Below are positions 15,572 to 23,198 of a stretch of DNA of 24,947 nucleotides, in pieces; the first letter of the stretch is position 1, and every line of letters starts with the position of its first letter. The notes under the pieces are model-generated. The model was not told the DNA's origin. It worked only from the letters and a program-made list of their open reading frames with translations, and ran no database searches. The stretch comes from Caldifarciminota bacterium UBA3073. Lineage in GTDB: Bacteria > Hydrothermota > UBA3073. The DNA is taken from positions 1 to 24,947 of the forward strand of contig DFBT01000014.1 in NCBI GenBank assembly GCA_002366725.1, written 5' to 3'. A program made the translations under genes and the position numbers.

Positions 15572-16411
15572 ATGACTGTCGGCGAGGCGATAAGATGGGT
15601 TGGTTCATCGCTTAAGGTCAATGAGATAGAGGAAGCGGACCTCGAAGCGGGGTATATGGTAGCCAATCTTCTTGAAAGGGACAGGAACCATCTTCATCTA
15701 TCTTATCAAGAGAAGTTGGCCCATCCCGATGAAATTGCACTTCTTGAGATGGTTAAGCGACGTATCAAGAGAGAACCGGTTCAGTATATAATCGGTGAGT
15801 GCGGTTTCCTCGATTACATATTCTATGTCGGAGAAGGTGTTTTTATACCTCGTCCCGAAACGGAACTTCTGGTTCTGAAGGCGAGAGACTATCTGCTCGA
15901 CACACATTCGGCGATAGTATATGATATTGGAACGGGATGTGGAGTCGTGGGTTTATCCCTCGCAAAACTCATTCCGGACTTGTCGGTTTATGCATCCGAC
16001 ATAACAGACCTCAGATTTGCTCGAATGAACAGAAAGAGACTCGGAGTTACGAAAAAGGTATGTCTTTTAGCAGGTTCACTATTCGAGCCATATAAGGCAC
16101 TGCCGAATGCCGATATGATAGTGTCGAACCCGCCGTATATTCGAACCGGGAAGATCCCTTTTCTCGCACCCGAAATAAGGAATTTTGAGCCCAGAGAGAG
16201 TATAGACGGAGGTGAGGATGGATTGTCTTTTATCAAGAAGTTAACATCTGATGCCCCGCTTTATCTGAAACCGGGGGGCATACTGATTTTTGAAATCGGC
16301 GATGGAGAGTGGAGGAAGGCAGAGAAAATCGCAAGCATTTATTTTAACCGTGTTAGTGTAGAAATAGATTACAACGGCAAAGAGAGGGTGTGTATATGCG
16401 AGTTGGACTAG
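15572..16411 (+). CDS. prmC: Peptide chain release factor N5-glutamine methyltransferase
   Basis: The 279-residue PrmC (HemK) methylates the glutamine of the GGQ motif of RF1 and RF2 using SAM. The N-terminal helical RF-binding domain covers about residues 1-85. The SAM-binding motif D-I-G-T-G-C-G spans residues 118-124. The catalytic N-P-P-Y is residues 186-189, followed by the family stretch P-E-I-R-N-F-E-P-R-E-S-I-D-G-G-E-D-G-L. The ribosome binding site is weak (TTGGAT). The 3' end overlaps nadK by 16 nt, so these two are coupled. Confidence 0.96.
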   Translation: MTVGEAIRWVGSSLKVNEIEEADLEAGYMVANLLERDRNHLHLSYQEKLAHPDEIALLEMVKRRIKREPVQYIIGECGFLDYIFYVGEGVFIPRPETELLVLKARDYLLDTHSAIVYDIGTGCGVVGLSLAKLIPDLSVYASDITDLRFARMNRKRLGVTKKVCLLAGSLFEPYKALPNADMIVSNPPYIRTGKIPFLAPEIRNFEPRESIDGGEDGLSFIKKLTSDAPLYLKPGGILIFEIGDGEWRKAEKIASIYFNRVSVEIDYNGKERVCICELD

Positions 16412-17184
16412 TGGTAAACCCAAACAAACCATCCAGTAAAATCCTCGTGCCGAAGATCACCTCGTGGCTCAAAGAAAAGGGTGTAACTGTATTGGACGAA
16501 CCCGATGTGTCCTCGGCAGATATCGTACTTGCCCTTGGTGGAGACGGAACATTCCTCAGGGTTGCGAGACTTGTAGACCCATACGATATTCCCATCCTTG
16601 GAGTGAATCTGGGTGGTCTTGGCTTCCTCACGGATATAAAAGAGGAGGATGTATTCACCGCCCTTGAACTCGTTTTGAAAAATGATTACAGGCTGGAGGA
16701 GCGTATTACACTCTCTCTAAATATAATGGATAAAAGTCTCTTTGCCCTTAACGATGTCGTTGTCTCCACGGTCAAGGTTGGTAGGATGATAGACCTGCAG
16801 CTCTCGGTTGATGGGAAACACCTGTCGGAAATATCCTGTGACGGCTTGATAATTGCAACTCCCACGGGCAGCACCGCCTATTCACTATCCGCCGGGGGAC
16901 CCATAGTATTTCCACACCTGAATGTAATATTAGTTACCCCCATATGTGCACATACGCTGTCTATGAGACCCCTTATTCTATCCTCAAAGAGTACACTGAC
17001 AGTGACATCGATAAGTGGGAAATCTATGGCTTGTTGTGACGGTCAGGTTAAACTGCCCGTAGATACCGGAGTCCCGGTAACCGTAAAAACTGGCGAACAC
17101 ACAATAAAGCTCATAAAATTCGATATGTCCTATTTTGAGATCTTGAGGAGGAAACTGGGTTGGAACAAAAGGGCAAACCAATGA
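16396..17184 (+). CDS. nadK: NAD kinase
   Basis: The 262-residue enzyme phosphorylates NAD to NADP. Motifs are G-G-D-G-T (residues 48-52), N-L-G-G-L-G-F-L-T, and T-P-T-G-S-T-A-Y-S-L-S-A-G-G-P-I, plus a late C-D-G-Q motif. ATG 16396 was preferred over GTG 16390 because GAGAGGG sits at proper spacing before the ATG. The start lies within the last codons of prmC. Length is in the usual range for short bacterial NAD kinases. Confidence 0.95.
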   Translation: MRVGLVVNPNKPSSKILVPKITSWLKEKGVTVLDEPDVSSADIVLALGGDGTFLRVARLVDPYDIPILGVNLGGLGFLTDIKEEDVFTALELVLKNDYRLEERITLSLNIMDKSLFALNDVVVSTVKVGRMIDLQLSVDGKHLSEISCDGLIIATPTGSTAYSLSAGGPIVFPHLNVILVTPICAHTLSMRPLILSSKSTLTVTSISGKSMACCDGQVKLPVDTGVPVTVKTGEHTIKLIKFDMSYFEILRRKLGWNKRANQ

Positions 17185-17220
17185 CCATTTGCAATTGACA
17201 ATTTACAATTGAAAATTGAA
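17184..17220. repeat. AT-rich spacer between nadK and the lemA-like gene
   Basis: This short gap carries CAATTGACAATTTACAATTG followed by AAAATTG, made of repeated, partly palindromic CAATTG/ACAATT words. TTGACA occurs, but there is no -10 hexamer at suitable distance before the ribosome binding site, so I do not call a promoter. It belongs to the same class of low-complexity spacer as those at 291-394 and 15486-15526. Confidence 0.4.
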
Positions 17221-17231
17221 AAGGAGGTATT

Positions 17232-17798
17232 ATGCGTAAGCTTATAGCGGTAATAGTGATTGTGGTTCTGATAGTTGTTATAATACCCGTTATAACGATA
17301 ATATCTTACTACAATCGCTTTGTGACCATGGAAGAAACTGCAAAGAACCAGTGGGCACAGGTTGAGAGTCAACTGAAACGAAGATTTGACCTGATACCGA
17401 ACCTCGTCGAAACCGCCAAGGGATATATGACGCATGAAAGGGAGGTATTCACGAACATAGCGGAGGCGAGGGCTAAACTTGCCGGGGCAACCACACTCAA
17501 AGATAAGATAGAGGGAGAAAGGGGACTTGGCATGGTACTTGGAAGACTGCTTGCGCTCGTTGAAAACTATCCCCAGTTAAAGGCAAACGAGAACTTTCTG
17601 AAACTCATGGATCAACTTGAGGGAACTGAAAATCGAATAGCAGTTGAGAGGATGAGATACAACGAGAGTGTGAGGGCATACAACACCTTAATAAAGCGAT
17701 TTCCCGGTAATATATTGGCCAGATGGTTCGGCAGAGAGGCTTTACCCTACTTTAAAACAGTGGAGGAGGAGGAGACAGTTCCAGAGGTTAGATTCTAA
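17232..17798 (+). CDS. lemA: LemA family membrane protein
   Basis: The 188-residue protein has one N-terminal transmembrane helix (about residues 4-26), then a coiled helical domain. The family stretch W-A-Q-V-E-S-Q-L-K-R-R-F-D-L-I-P-N-L-V-E-T follows, then E-N-F-L-K-L-M-D-Q-L-E-G-T-E-N-R-I and the C-terminal R-F-P-G-N-I-L-A-R-W-F-G. The biochemical role of LemA proteins is not established. A strong ribosome binding site, AAGGAGG, precedes the ATG. The C-terminal tail is acidic (E-E-E-E). It is followed after 9 nt by rfbD. Confidence 0.92.
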   Translation: MRKLIAVIVIVVLIVVIIPVITIISYYNRFVTMEETAKNQWAQVESQLKRRFDLIPNLVETAKGYMTHEREVFTNIAEARAKLAGATTLKDKIEGERGLGMVLGRLLALVENYPQLKANENFLKLMDQLEGTENRIAVERMRYNESVRAYNTLIKRFPGNILARWFGREALPYFKTVEEEETVPEVRF

Positions 17799-17807
17799 AG
17801 GTGCCGT

Positions 17808-18659
17808 ATGCGTATTGCCATTATAGGAGCAGACGGACAGCTTGGGTCCGATCTTGTAAGGGTCTTTCGGGAAGAAGACATCGTTCCCCTCACTGAAAGG
17901 GATATTGATATCACCGAGGGCAACAGACTAAAAACTGTTCTTTCCTCTGTATCGGCTCACCTCATAATCAACACTGCTGCCTTTTCAAATGTTCCGTTGT
18001 GTGAGACAGAGCCGGAGAAGGCGTTCAGAATAAATGCAGTGGGGGCAAGAAATGTTGCGATTGCGGCAAGGGAGACAAAATCCTCACTTCTCTACATCTC
18101 GACTGATTATGTATTTAACGGAAGAAAAAAAACCCCCTATTTGGAAGATGATATACCGAGCCCGCTCAATGCCTACGGCATTTCCAAACTTGCGGGTGAG
18201 TACTATGTGAGATACATCCTCGATAGGTACTTCATAGTGAGGACATCTGGACTTTACGGTATTCATAAATGCATTACAAAGGGTGCAAATTTTGTGGATA
18301 AGATGCTCGCATACAAGGATGGGGCCGAGGTAAAGGTGGTTACCGATGAGGTTTTAACCCCCACATATACGCTCCACTTGGCTCAACAAATACATGAACT
18401 TATAAGAACCGATGTATATGGCATATATCATATAACTAATGAGGGGAAATGTTCATGGTTTGAGTTTGCAAAGGAGATATTCTCGTTTGTAGCTCTCGAT
18501 GTGAATCTCATTCCCATCTCATCAGATGAGTTTCCATCTGGGGTGGTCCGACCCAAATATTCTGTGCTTGAAAACAGAAATTTAAGGGCACTTGGAATAA
18601 ACAATATGCCCCATTGGAGAAATTCGCTCAGGGCTTACCTTTCAGAAAAGGGGTATTAA
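17808..18659 (+). CDS. rfbD: dTDP-4-dehydrorhamnose reductase
   Basis: The 283-residue short-chain dehydrogenase-type enzyme carries out the last step of dTDP-L-rhamnose synthesis, reducing dTDP-4-keto-L-rhamnose with NAD(P)H. The nucleotide-binding motif G-A-D-G-Q-L-G is residues 7-13. S-T-D-Y-V-F-N-G and the catalytic Y123-x3-K127 (Y-G-I-S-K) are present, along with G-L-Y-G and a C-terminal W-R-N-S-L. No rfbA/B/C lies in the window, so the rest of the pathway must be elsewhere. The ribosome binding site is AAAGGTG. Confidence 0.93.
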   Translation: MRIAIIGADGQLGSDLVRVFREEDIVPLTERDIDITEGNRLKTVLSSVSAHLIINTAAFSNVPLCETEPEKAFRINAVGARNVAIAARETKSSLLYISTDYVFNGRKKTPYLEDDIPSPLNAYGISKLAGEYYVRYILDRYFIVRTSGLYGIHKCITKGANFVDKMLAYKDGAEVKVVTDEVLTPTYTLHLAQQIHELIRTDVYGIYHITNEGKCSWFEFAKEIFSFVALDVNLIPISSDEFPSGVVRPKYSVLENRNLRALGINNMPHWRNSLRAYLSEKGY

Positions 18660-18681
18660 CATCTGGCGGTCCTCTTGGCCC

Positions 18682-18708
18682 ACGAAGAACACGGAGGACA
18701 CGAAAGGC
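18682..18708. repeat. 9-nt tandem repeat downstream of rfbD
   Basis: Three 9-nt units follow one another: ACGAAGAAC, ACGGAGGAC and ACGAAAGGC. This is a short version of an ACGAAG/ACACGGAGG intergenic repeat seen in many uncultured bacterial genomes. The gap 18660-18825 otherwise contains an AT-rich stretch resembling 15486-15526 and no gene. Confidence 0.5.
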
Positions 18709-18782
18709 AAAAGATCAACGTTTAATTTCTAATAAATGCATAACTCCAAAATGCCCAAACTTTAATTGGTCTCATCGGCGGT

Positions 18783-18812
18783 GATAATTTTGATATTTAA
18801 TATTTGATTTTT
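18783..18812. repeat. AT-rich intergenic repeat, copy 2
   Basis: The sequence GATAATTTTGATATTTAATA followed by TTTGATTTTT is closely related to the spacer at 15486-15526. It ends just before the ribosome binding site of the next gene. GATAAT could serve as a -10 but no good -35 is at the proper distance. Confidence 0.45.
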
Positions 18813-18825
18813 CATCAGGGGGATT

Positions 18826-20583
18826 ATGCTTTGCATTCTGATGATATTATTGGGAGTTACCACATCGTACTGGGAGGAGAGGGACTTTTCCGATTGCGAG
18901 TTTCGCGGTGCGGGAATATCGAGGGACGGCGGTGTTATACTCTCGTATAATATAGATTCAATATTTGAGACCAAGGATATGTATATATGGGACATATTCC
19001 CGACAGGAGACGGAATATACATCGCGACCGGACAAGAGGGAAGGATATACAGAATTTGTGACGGTAAGGGAGAACTCTTTTTCGATTCGGGGGAGAAGAA
19101 TGTGCTTACACTTGCGGAATACAAGGGATACATATATGCTGGAACATCACCGGAGGGGAAAATTTACAGGATAGATAAAAAAGGCAGGGGAGAGGTAATA
19201 CTCGATTCAGATGAGGAGTTCATATGGGACATAGCCATAACCGCTAATGGGGAAATAATATGTGGAACGGGTGGCAACGGGCTGGTACTCGGGATAGAGA
19301 ATGGGTGTGTCGACACCCTTCTCGAAACGGGCAGGGCAAACGCATCCAGGGTTGTGCTGATAGATAAGGATGTATATGTGGGTACTGGAAACGGAGGTTT
19401 GTTATTTATAATCCCGAAAGGTGGGCAGCCTAAGGGTATATACGATGGTGGGAGTGGTGAAGTTTCGGGAATAGTTAAGATGGGTGATATCCTGTATTTT
19501 TCGCATTGTCTTGACACGACAACGGTGATAAAGAGGGTAAGGAACGACGGTCTCACGGAGGATATCGTCACAATTCCCGGTATGGCAAAGGGCATTGTGG
19601 AGTATAAAGATGTGCTCCTCTGTGCATCCGAGAAGAGAATATACAGAATATACGACGATGGAAAATTTGATGTTATATATGAGTTTCCCACTTCTGTATC
19701 CTCGATGGGTAGAGACGGTTATCTGGGATTATCAAAATTTGTGAGTGTATACAGATTAAGTGAAAGACCGCCGGAGCAGGGAATTGTTGAATCCAACTCC
19801 TACGATGCCGGAGGGGTAAGCAAATGGGGCAGGCTCACCTACGAGGGAAAGGGAAAGGTTGTATTTGAAACGAGATCGGGAAATACGGAGAACCCGGATG
19901 TCACCTGGGATGAGTGGAAAAAAACTGCGAAAAACGGGGAGATAAGGTCTTCTCCCAACCGTTTCATAAGATGGAGGGCAAAGATAGGTAATAATTTATC
20001 TCGTATAAAATGTGTCCAGGTTGCATATCTACCGCTTAACCAGAAGCCCATTGTAGGGAAGATAAAACTCGAACTCGAATCCGGCGTGCTGACATTCTCG
20101 GGAAGCGACCCAGACGGAGATTCTCTCTCGTTCAATATATACTATAGAGAGCTGGGAGAGGAATGGATTGAATTGAAGAAAGAGGTCTCCGATACCACGG
20201 TCAATGTTGACAGGGATGCATTTCCCGATGGTTCTTATGAGTTCAAGGTAAAGGCAACTGATGCCCCATCAAACCCACCCGATTACGCCCTTTCTTCTTA
20301 TAAGCTCTCCGATGTATACAGGATAGACAATACCCCACCTCACATCAAGATAGAGATCAGGGAGAACACTGCGATCGTAGTTGTCGGCGACGATATGAGT
20401 GAGATAGCATCGTTTGAGTATTCAGAGAACGCATCCAAATTCATCTCCGTATTTCCGGTGGACGGAATATTCGACGAAAAAAAGGAGAGATTTGAGATAA
20501 CTCTCAAAGATGACACGAGAGATCTCGTGGTGAGAGCGAAGGACCGCGCAGACAACTTTTCCCTCCAGAAATGGACGAGATAA
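18826..20583 (+). CDS. Secreted beta-propeller protein with C-terminal Ig/FN3-like domain
   Basis: This 585-residue protein has a short N-terminal hydrophobic segment (M-L-C-I-L-M-I-L-L-G-V), probably a signal peptide or anchor. Residues about 40-330 form repeated blades with phrases such as I-Y-I-A-T-G-Q-E-G-R-I-Y-R-I and I-Y-A-G-T-S-P-E-G-K-I-Y-R-I, consistent with a beta-propeller. A linker with N-P-D-V-T-W-D-E-W-K follows. The last part has two beta-sandwich-like stretches, including S-G-S-D-P-D-G-D-S-L and P-P-H-I-K. A TGA in frame upstream fixes the start; GGGGA precedes the ATG. Function is unknown; extracytoplasmic binding or surface display is inferred. Confidence 0.8.
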   Translation: MLCILMILLGVTTSYWEERDFSDCEFRGAGISRDGGVILSYNIDSIFETKDMYIWDIFPTGDGIYIATGQEGRIYRICDGKGELFFDSGEKNVLTLAEYKGYIYAGTSPEGKIYRIDKKGRGEVILDSDEEFIWDIAITANGEIICGTGGNGLVLGIENGCVDTLLETGRANASRVVLIDKDVYVGTGNGGLLFIIPKGGQPKGIYDGGSGEVSGIVKMGDILYFSHCLDTTTVIKRVRNDGLTEDIVTIPGMAKGIVEYKDVLLCASEKRIYRIYDDGKFDVIYEFPTSVSSMGRDGYLGLSKFVSVYRLSERPPEQGIVESNSYDAGGVSKWGRLTYEGKGKVVFETRSGNTENPDVTWDEWKKTAKNGEIRSSPNRFIRWRAKIGNNLSRIKCVQVAYLPLNQKPIVGKIKLELESGVLTFSGSDPDGDSLSFNIYYRELGEEWIELKKEVSDTTVNVDRDAFPDGSYEFKVKATDAPSNPPDYALSSYKLSDVYRIDNTPPHIKIEIRENTAIVVVGDDMSEIASFEYSENASKFISVFPVDGIFDEKKERFEITLKDDTRDLVVRAKDRADNFSLQKWTR

Positions 20584-20611
20584 GCCACATAGCCAATCCC
20601 CTTTAATCCAC

Positions 20612-21808
20612 CTATTCGTATCTTATTGCCTCAACGGGTTCGAGTTTTGATGCCCTCCAGGCGGGATAGAGACTCGCCAGAAGGGATATACATATGGTGG
20701 CGATCGGTACTATCAAGAAGTCAGAGAATTGCATGGATACCGGCAGGGTACTTATATTGTAAACTTCAGCCGGTATTTTTATAAAGTGATACCTTGAAAG
20801 CAGTTCACAGGCAGTCCATCCGATCGCGGTCCCCATAAAAGTGCCAATAATTCCTATAATCAGTCCCTGAAGCACAAATATCTTTCTTATGGACGACGGA
20901 GAAGCACCTATGGAAAGGAGAATTCCAATTTCTCTCGTCTTACCGATCACGGTCATAAGTAGTGTTGCAACGATGTTGAATGCCGCCACGATGATCACGA
21001 GCGTGAGAAGTACAAACATGGTGAATTTCTCGAGTGAAAGTGCCTCGAATAGGTTGGTATTGAGTTCCTTCCAACTCGTGACATAGTACGGGTAGCCTAT
21101 ACTCTCTTCTATATTTTTCGCTATCCCGTCCGCATTATCGATATCATCCACCTCAACCTCGATACCCGTGACCCTGTCCCCAAGCGAAAAGAAATCTTGT
21201 AGCAACGGCAGACTCGTGTATGCAAGGGTTGCGTTGAAGTCATAAAGTCCTATGTCGAATATTCCCCTGACCACAAAATTCCTCGACCTCAGATTGAGCA
21301 AGCCGGGATTTCTACCATAGGGAAACCCGTAAAGTGTTACGGTATCGCTTATAAAAACACCGAGAACACCTGCGAGGTTTTTACCGAGAACTATTCCGTT
21401 TTCTTCGGTATTATATTCTCCCCATATTATATTATCTTTCACATCGGGCTGTTCGAGTTCTCCCCTCACCATTATTCCGTCCATTCTGTTTTTTTTGCCC
21501 TTTATCATCGTCTTCGTGAAGATATACGGTAATACCTTGGTGACACCCACGCTCTCCTCAATTTTCTCCCGCAGGGTGTTGTAATCATCTATCGGTTCAC
21601 CGTGAAATTTCAATACCATAATGTCGGGAGTTGCTTTAAGTATCCTGTTTCGCAAGTCTATATGCAATCCGTTCATCACGGACATAACTATGAGGAGCGT
21701 TGCAACTCCAACACAAATACCGACGATGGATATCCAGGCGATGATCCTCTTAAATACGCCGCCGTGGGCTTTGAGGTGTTTTCTTGCTATGTAAAATTCG
21801 TATTTCAT
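20612..21808 (-). CDS. LolC/LolE-type lipoprotein-releasing ABC permease
   Basis: The 398-residue inner-membrane protein has the FtsX/MacB layout: one transmembrane helix near residues 20-45, a large periplasmic domain (about 45-260), then three C-terminal helices. Family features include S-V-M-N-G-L near the start, G-K-T-R-E-I-G-I-L-L-S-I-G-A-S-P-S-S-I-R-K-I-F, and the C-terminal P-A-W-R-A-S-K-L-E-P-V-E-A-I-R-Y-E. Such proteins extract lipoproteins for outer-membrane delivery with the ATPase LolD, which is not in the window. LolC and LolE cannot be told apart here. Its stop is 28 nt from the convergent propeller gene. Confidence 0.9.
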   Translation of the reverse strand: MKYEFYIARKHLKAHGGVFKRIIAWISIVGICVGVATLLIVMSVMNGLHIDLRNRILKATPDIMVLKFHGEPIDDYNTLREKIEESVGVTKVLPYIFTKTMIKGKKNRMDGIMVRGELEQPDVKDNIIWGEYNTEENGIVLGKNLAGVLGVFISDTVTLYGFPYGRNPGLLNLRSRNFVVRGIFDIGLYDFNATLAYTSLPLLQDFFSLGDRVTGIEVEVDDIDNADGIAKNIEESIGYPYYVTSWKELNTNLFEALSLEKFTMFVLLTLVIIVAAFNIVATLLMTVIGKTREIGILLSIGASPSSIRKIFVLQGLIIGIIGTFMGTAIGWTACELLSRYHFIKIPAEVYNISTLPVSMQFSDFLIVPIATICISLLASLYPAWRASKLEPVEAIRYE

Positions 21809-21955
21809 TTTTTAAGCCCGCTTCTTATTTCCCCCAGATTCTATCCTGCCTCTCTTTCTTAGTTAGAAATCACCAGGACCCAAATGAGACATTTAAGAGA
21901 AGGTTTGGGGTTGGAAACAGGTAGGCGTGGTTAATGCATATTCTGGGATAATATT

Positions 21956-22304
21956 TGGTGGAGGCGGCGGGAATCGAACCCGCGTCCGGAGAACCGGCTA
22001 TGAGGGTATCTACATGCTTAGTCACGGTTTTTATCTCGACAGGGATACCTCCCGTAACCGAGTTGTCCCTGCCAAAGCCCGTGATATCTCGTCTTCCCTA
22101 CCAGGGCAGGCAAGGAAGACCAGCTCCCTTTATCCACGCCCATCCCCAAAACCGGGAGCGGGGTTTATGGGGTGGACGTGACTGCATTAAGCAGCCAATG
22201 CGAAGTTATATTCGCCAGTTATTTCTTGCCACCTTTTTACGGGATTGTGGCAGCCCGGCATGCAACCTTCATTCCAAAGAACCCCGTCGAATCCTTTCGC
22301 CCCC
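21956..22304 (-). ncRNA. ssrA: Transfer-messenger RNA (tmRNA)
   Basis: On the minus strand the RNA starts GGGGGCGAAAGGATTCGACG and ends in a tRNA-like T arm (GCGGG-TTCGATT-CCCGC) with an encoded CCA (21956-21958). GGGGGCG pairs with CGCCTCC to close the acceptor stem (one G-T). The 349-nt length and one-piece order are normal. tmRNA rescues stalled ribosomes with SmpB, which is not in the window. The tag reading frame ends in A-L-A-A and a TAA held in a GCATT/AATGC hairpin. The encoded CCA contrasts with both tRNAs here. There is no T-run terminator on the 3' side. Confidence 0.96.
22187..22216 (-). other. tmRNA proteolysis-tag reading frame
   Basis: The most likely tag is G-E-Y-N-F-A-L-A-A followed by TAA, resuming at GGC. 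The five bases before it, TAACT, resemble the resume determinant TAGTC of E. coli. The frame stays open four or five codons further upstream, so the resume codon is inferred. The ending A-L-A-A is the standard ClpXP-type degradation signal. Confidence 0.75.
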
Positions 22305-22326
22305 GAATCACAAACCAAATATTGGA

Positions 22327-22428
22327 CTATTTACCCTTTTTCATTTCTTTCATCCTCTCTTTTCTTCGCTTATGCTTTAAGCTTATTTTAGTTCTCTTCC
22401 TTTTCTGTTTCGACTTACTTCTTGCCAT
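22327..22428 (-). CDS. Small, highly basic protein, possibly ribosomal (COX24/AURKAIP1-like)
   Basis: This 33-residue ORF reads M-A-R-S-K-S-K-Q-K-R-K-R-T-K-I-S-L-K and continues H-K-R-R-K-E-R-M-K-E-M-K-K-G-K. Eighteen of 33 residues are Lys or Arg. The K-R-K-R-x-K-[IM]...H-K-R-[RK]-K pattern resembles the short AURKAIP1/COX24-domain proteins of Bacteroidetes, which are ribosome-associated. A Shine-Dalgarno-like GGGAG precedes the ATG. It lies between a strong promoter and tmRNA on the same strand, ending 22 nt before tmRNA. The homology is by eye and low complexity limits certainty. Confidence 0.65.
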   Translation of the reverse strand: MARSKSKQKRKRTKISLKHKRRKERMKEMKKGK

Positions 22429-22502
22429 ATAATCTCCCAATGTCAGAAACCAGATCTACTTCTACAGCAATATCCATAAATAAAAGATATTTCGCTGCCC
22501 CT

Positions 22503-22531
22503 ATTTTAACACAAATTTACCCCGTTGTCAA
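22503..22531 (-). promoter_or_regulatory. Sigma70-type promoter for the small ORF and tmRNA
   Basis: On the minus strand TTGACA (22526-22531) and TAAAAT (22503-22508) are separated by exactly 17 nt. The predicted start is near 22496, about 68 nt before the ATG of the small basic ORF. No comparable promoter is visible between that ORF and tmRNA, so one transcript probably carries both. Confidence 0.8.
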
Positions 22532-22555
22532 GTAAAAAATTAGCAATTGTTACGC

Positions 22556-22596
22556 AACACTCAAAAGTGGACACCTGGGAACACTAAAAGTGGACA
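22556..22596. repeat. Two direct repeats, possible insertion-sequence end remnant
   Basis: AACACTCAAAAGTGGACA (22556-22573) and AACACTAAAAGTGGACA (22580-22596) repeat with a 24-nt period. In reverse they read TGTCCACTTTT..., a form known from ends of several insertion sequences that carry multiple transposase sites (IS21-like arrangement). No transposase gene accompanies them, so this would be a remnant. They sit about 25 nt upstream of the -35 of the tmRNA promoter. Confidence 0.4.
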
Positions 22597-22781
22597 TTCA
22601 CCGTTTTGTAAGAAATAAACCGTGTTTACATCACTACTGCAGTATTTTACAAATTTCGTGCTCTGGGTTATGTAAGAGATAGCAATATCTCTCTATTGCT
22701 TTCTATTGTTGCTTTTCAAGAGCTACCCTCGGACTTTTTATCCATCTCCCTTTATCATCTCCAGAAAAAGGGGGTCAGAAA

Positions 22782-22938
22782 GGGGTCAGGCTCAAGTATT
22801 CAAGTATCTTGAGTTGCTATCTCTATATTACATTATAGATATACCTATGCCCTGATGAAAATCATATCCATTTTTGCAAATTGAAGAAACTCATTCAAAA
22901 CTATAAAAATAAATACTTGAATACTTGAGCCTGACCCC
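22782..22938. mobile_element. 157-bp element with 26-bp perfect inverted ends
   Basis: The left arm (22782-22807) starts GGGGTCAGGCTCAAGTATTC and the right arm (22913-22938) is its exact reverse complement. An extra GGGGTCAG lies just outside at 22771-22778. The AT-rich interior (105 nt) has no coding capacity. GGGGTCAGGC-type ends recall REP-like elements mobilised by IS200-type (RAYT) transposases, but no such gene is in the window. The 22429-23172 interval contains this element, the direct repeats, the promoter, and no other supported gene apart from the low-confidence ORF at 22965-23198. Confidence 0.7.
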
Positions 22939-22964
22939 AGGACTTACACTAATAGAAACATATC

Positions 22965-23198
22965 TTATATAATATCTCGAAATCCCCCAACGCTAACATT
23001 TTCCAATATGTTCAATTCTATCTTTTGGTTAATAGCTATAAAATGTTTAGAGATATCACGGGTAATTATGTAATAGTACAAAAATAACCTCTTGATTAAA
23101 AATTGGCACCCATTGTTTTGTTTGCCTACCCATATGGTATCCTGCCCTTGGGAAATCAAGCAGGAAATCATTTCATCTTGCTTTCCTTTGCAATACAT
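22965..23198 (-). CDS. Uncertain 77-codon ORF overlapping the 3' end of the propeller gene
   Basis: The reading frame starts within the last codons of the upstream gene in another frame and has no ribosome binding site. The phrase Q-D-T-I-W-V-G-K-Q-N-N-G looks like a propeller blade, so it could be the former C-terminus of the upstream gene separated by a frameshift. It could equally be a chance ORF in AT-rich DNA. I list it because it covers otherwise empty sequence. Confidence 0.25.
   Translation of the reverse strand: MYCKGKQDEMISCLISQGQDTIWVGKQNNGCQFLIKRLFLYYYIITRDISKHFIAINQKIELNILENVSVGGFRDII

Noticed and set aside
21927..22432. Three plus-strand ORFs of 84-141 codons
   Set aside because: They are antisense to tmRNA and the small basic ORF; composition follows the RNA gene.
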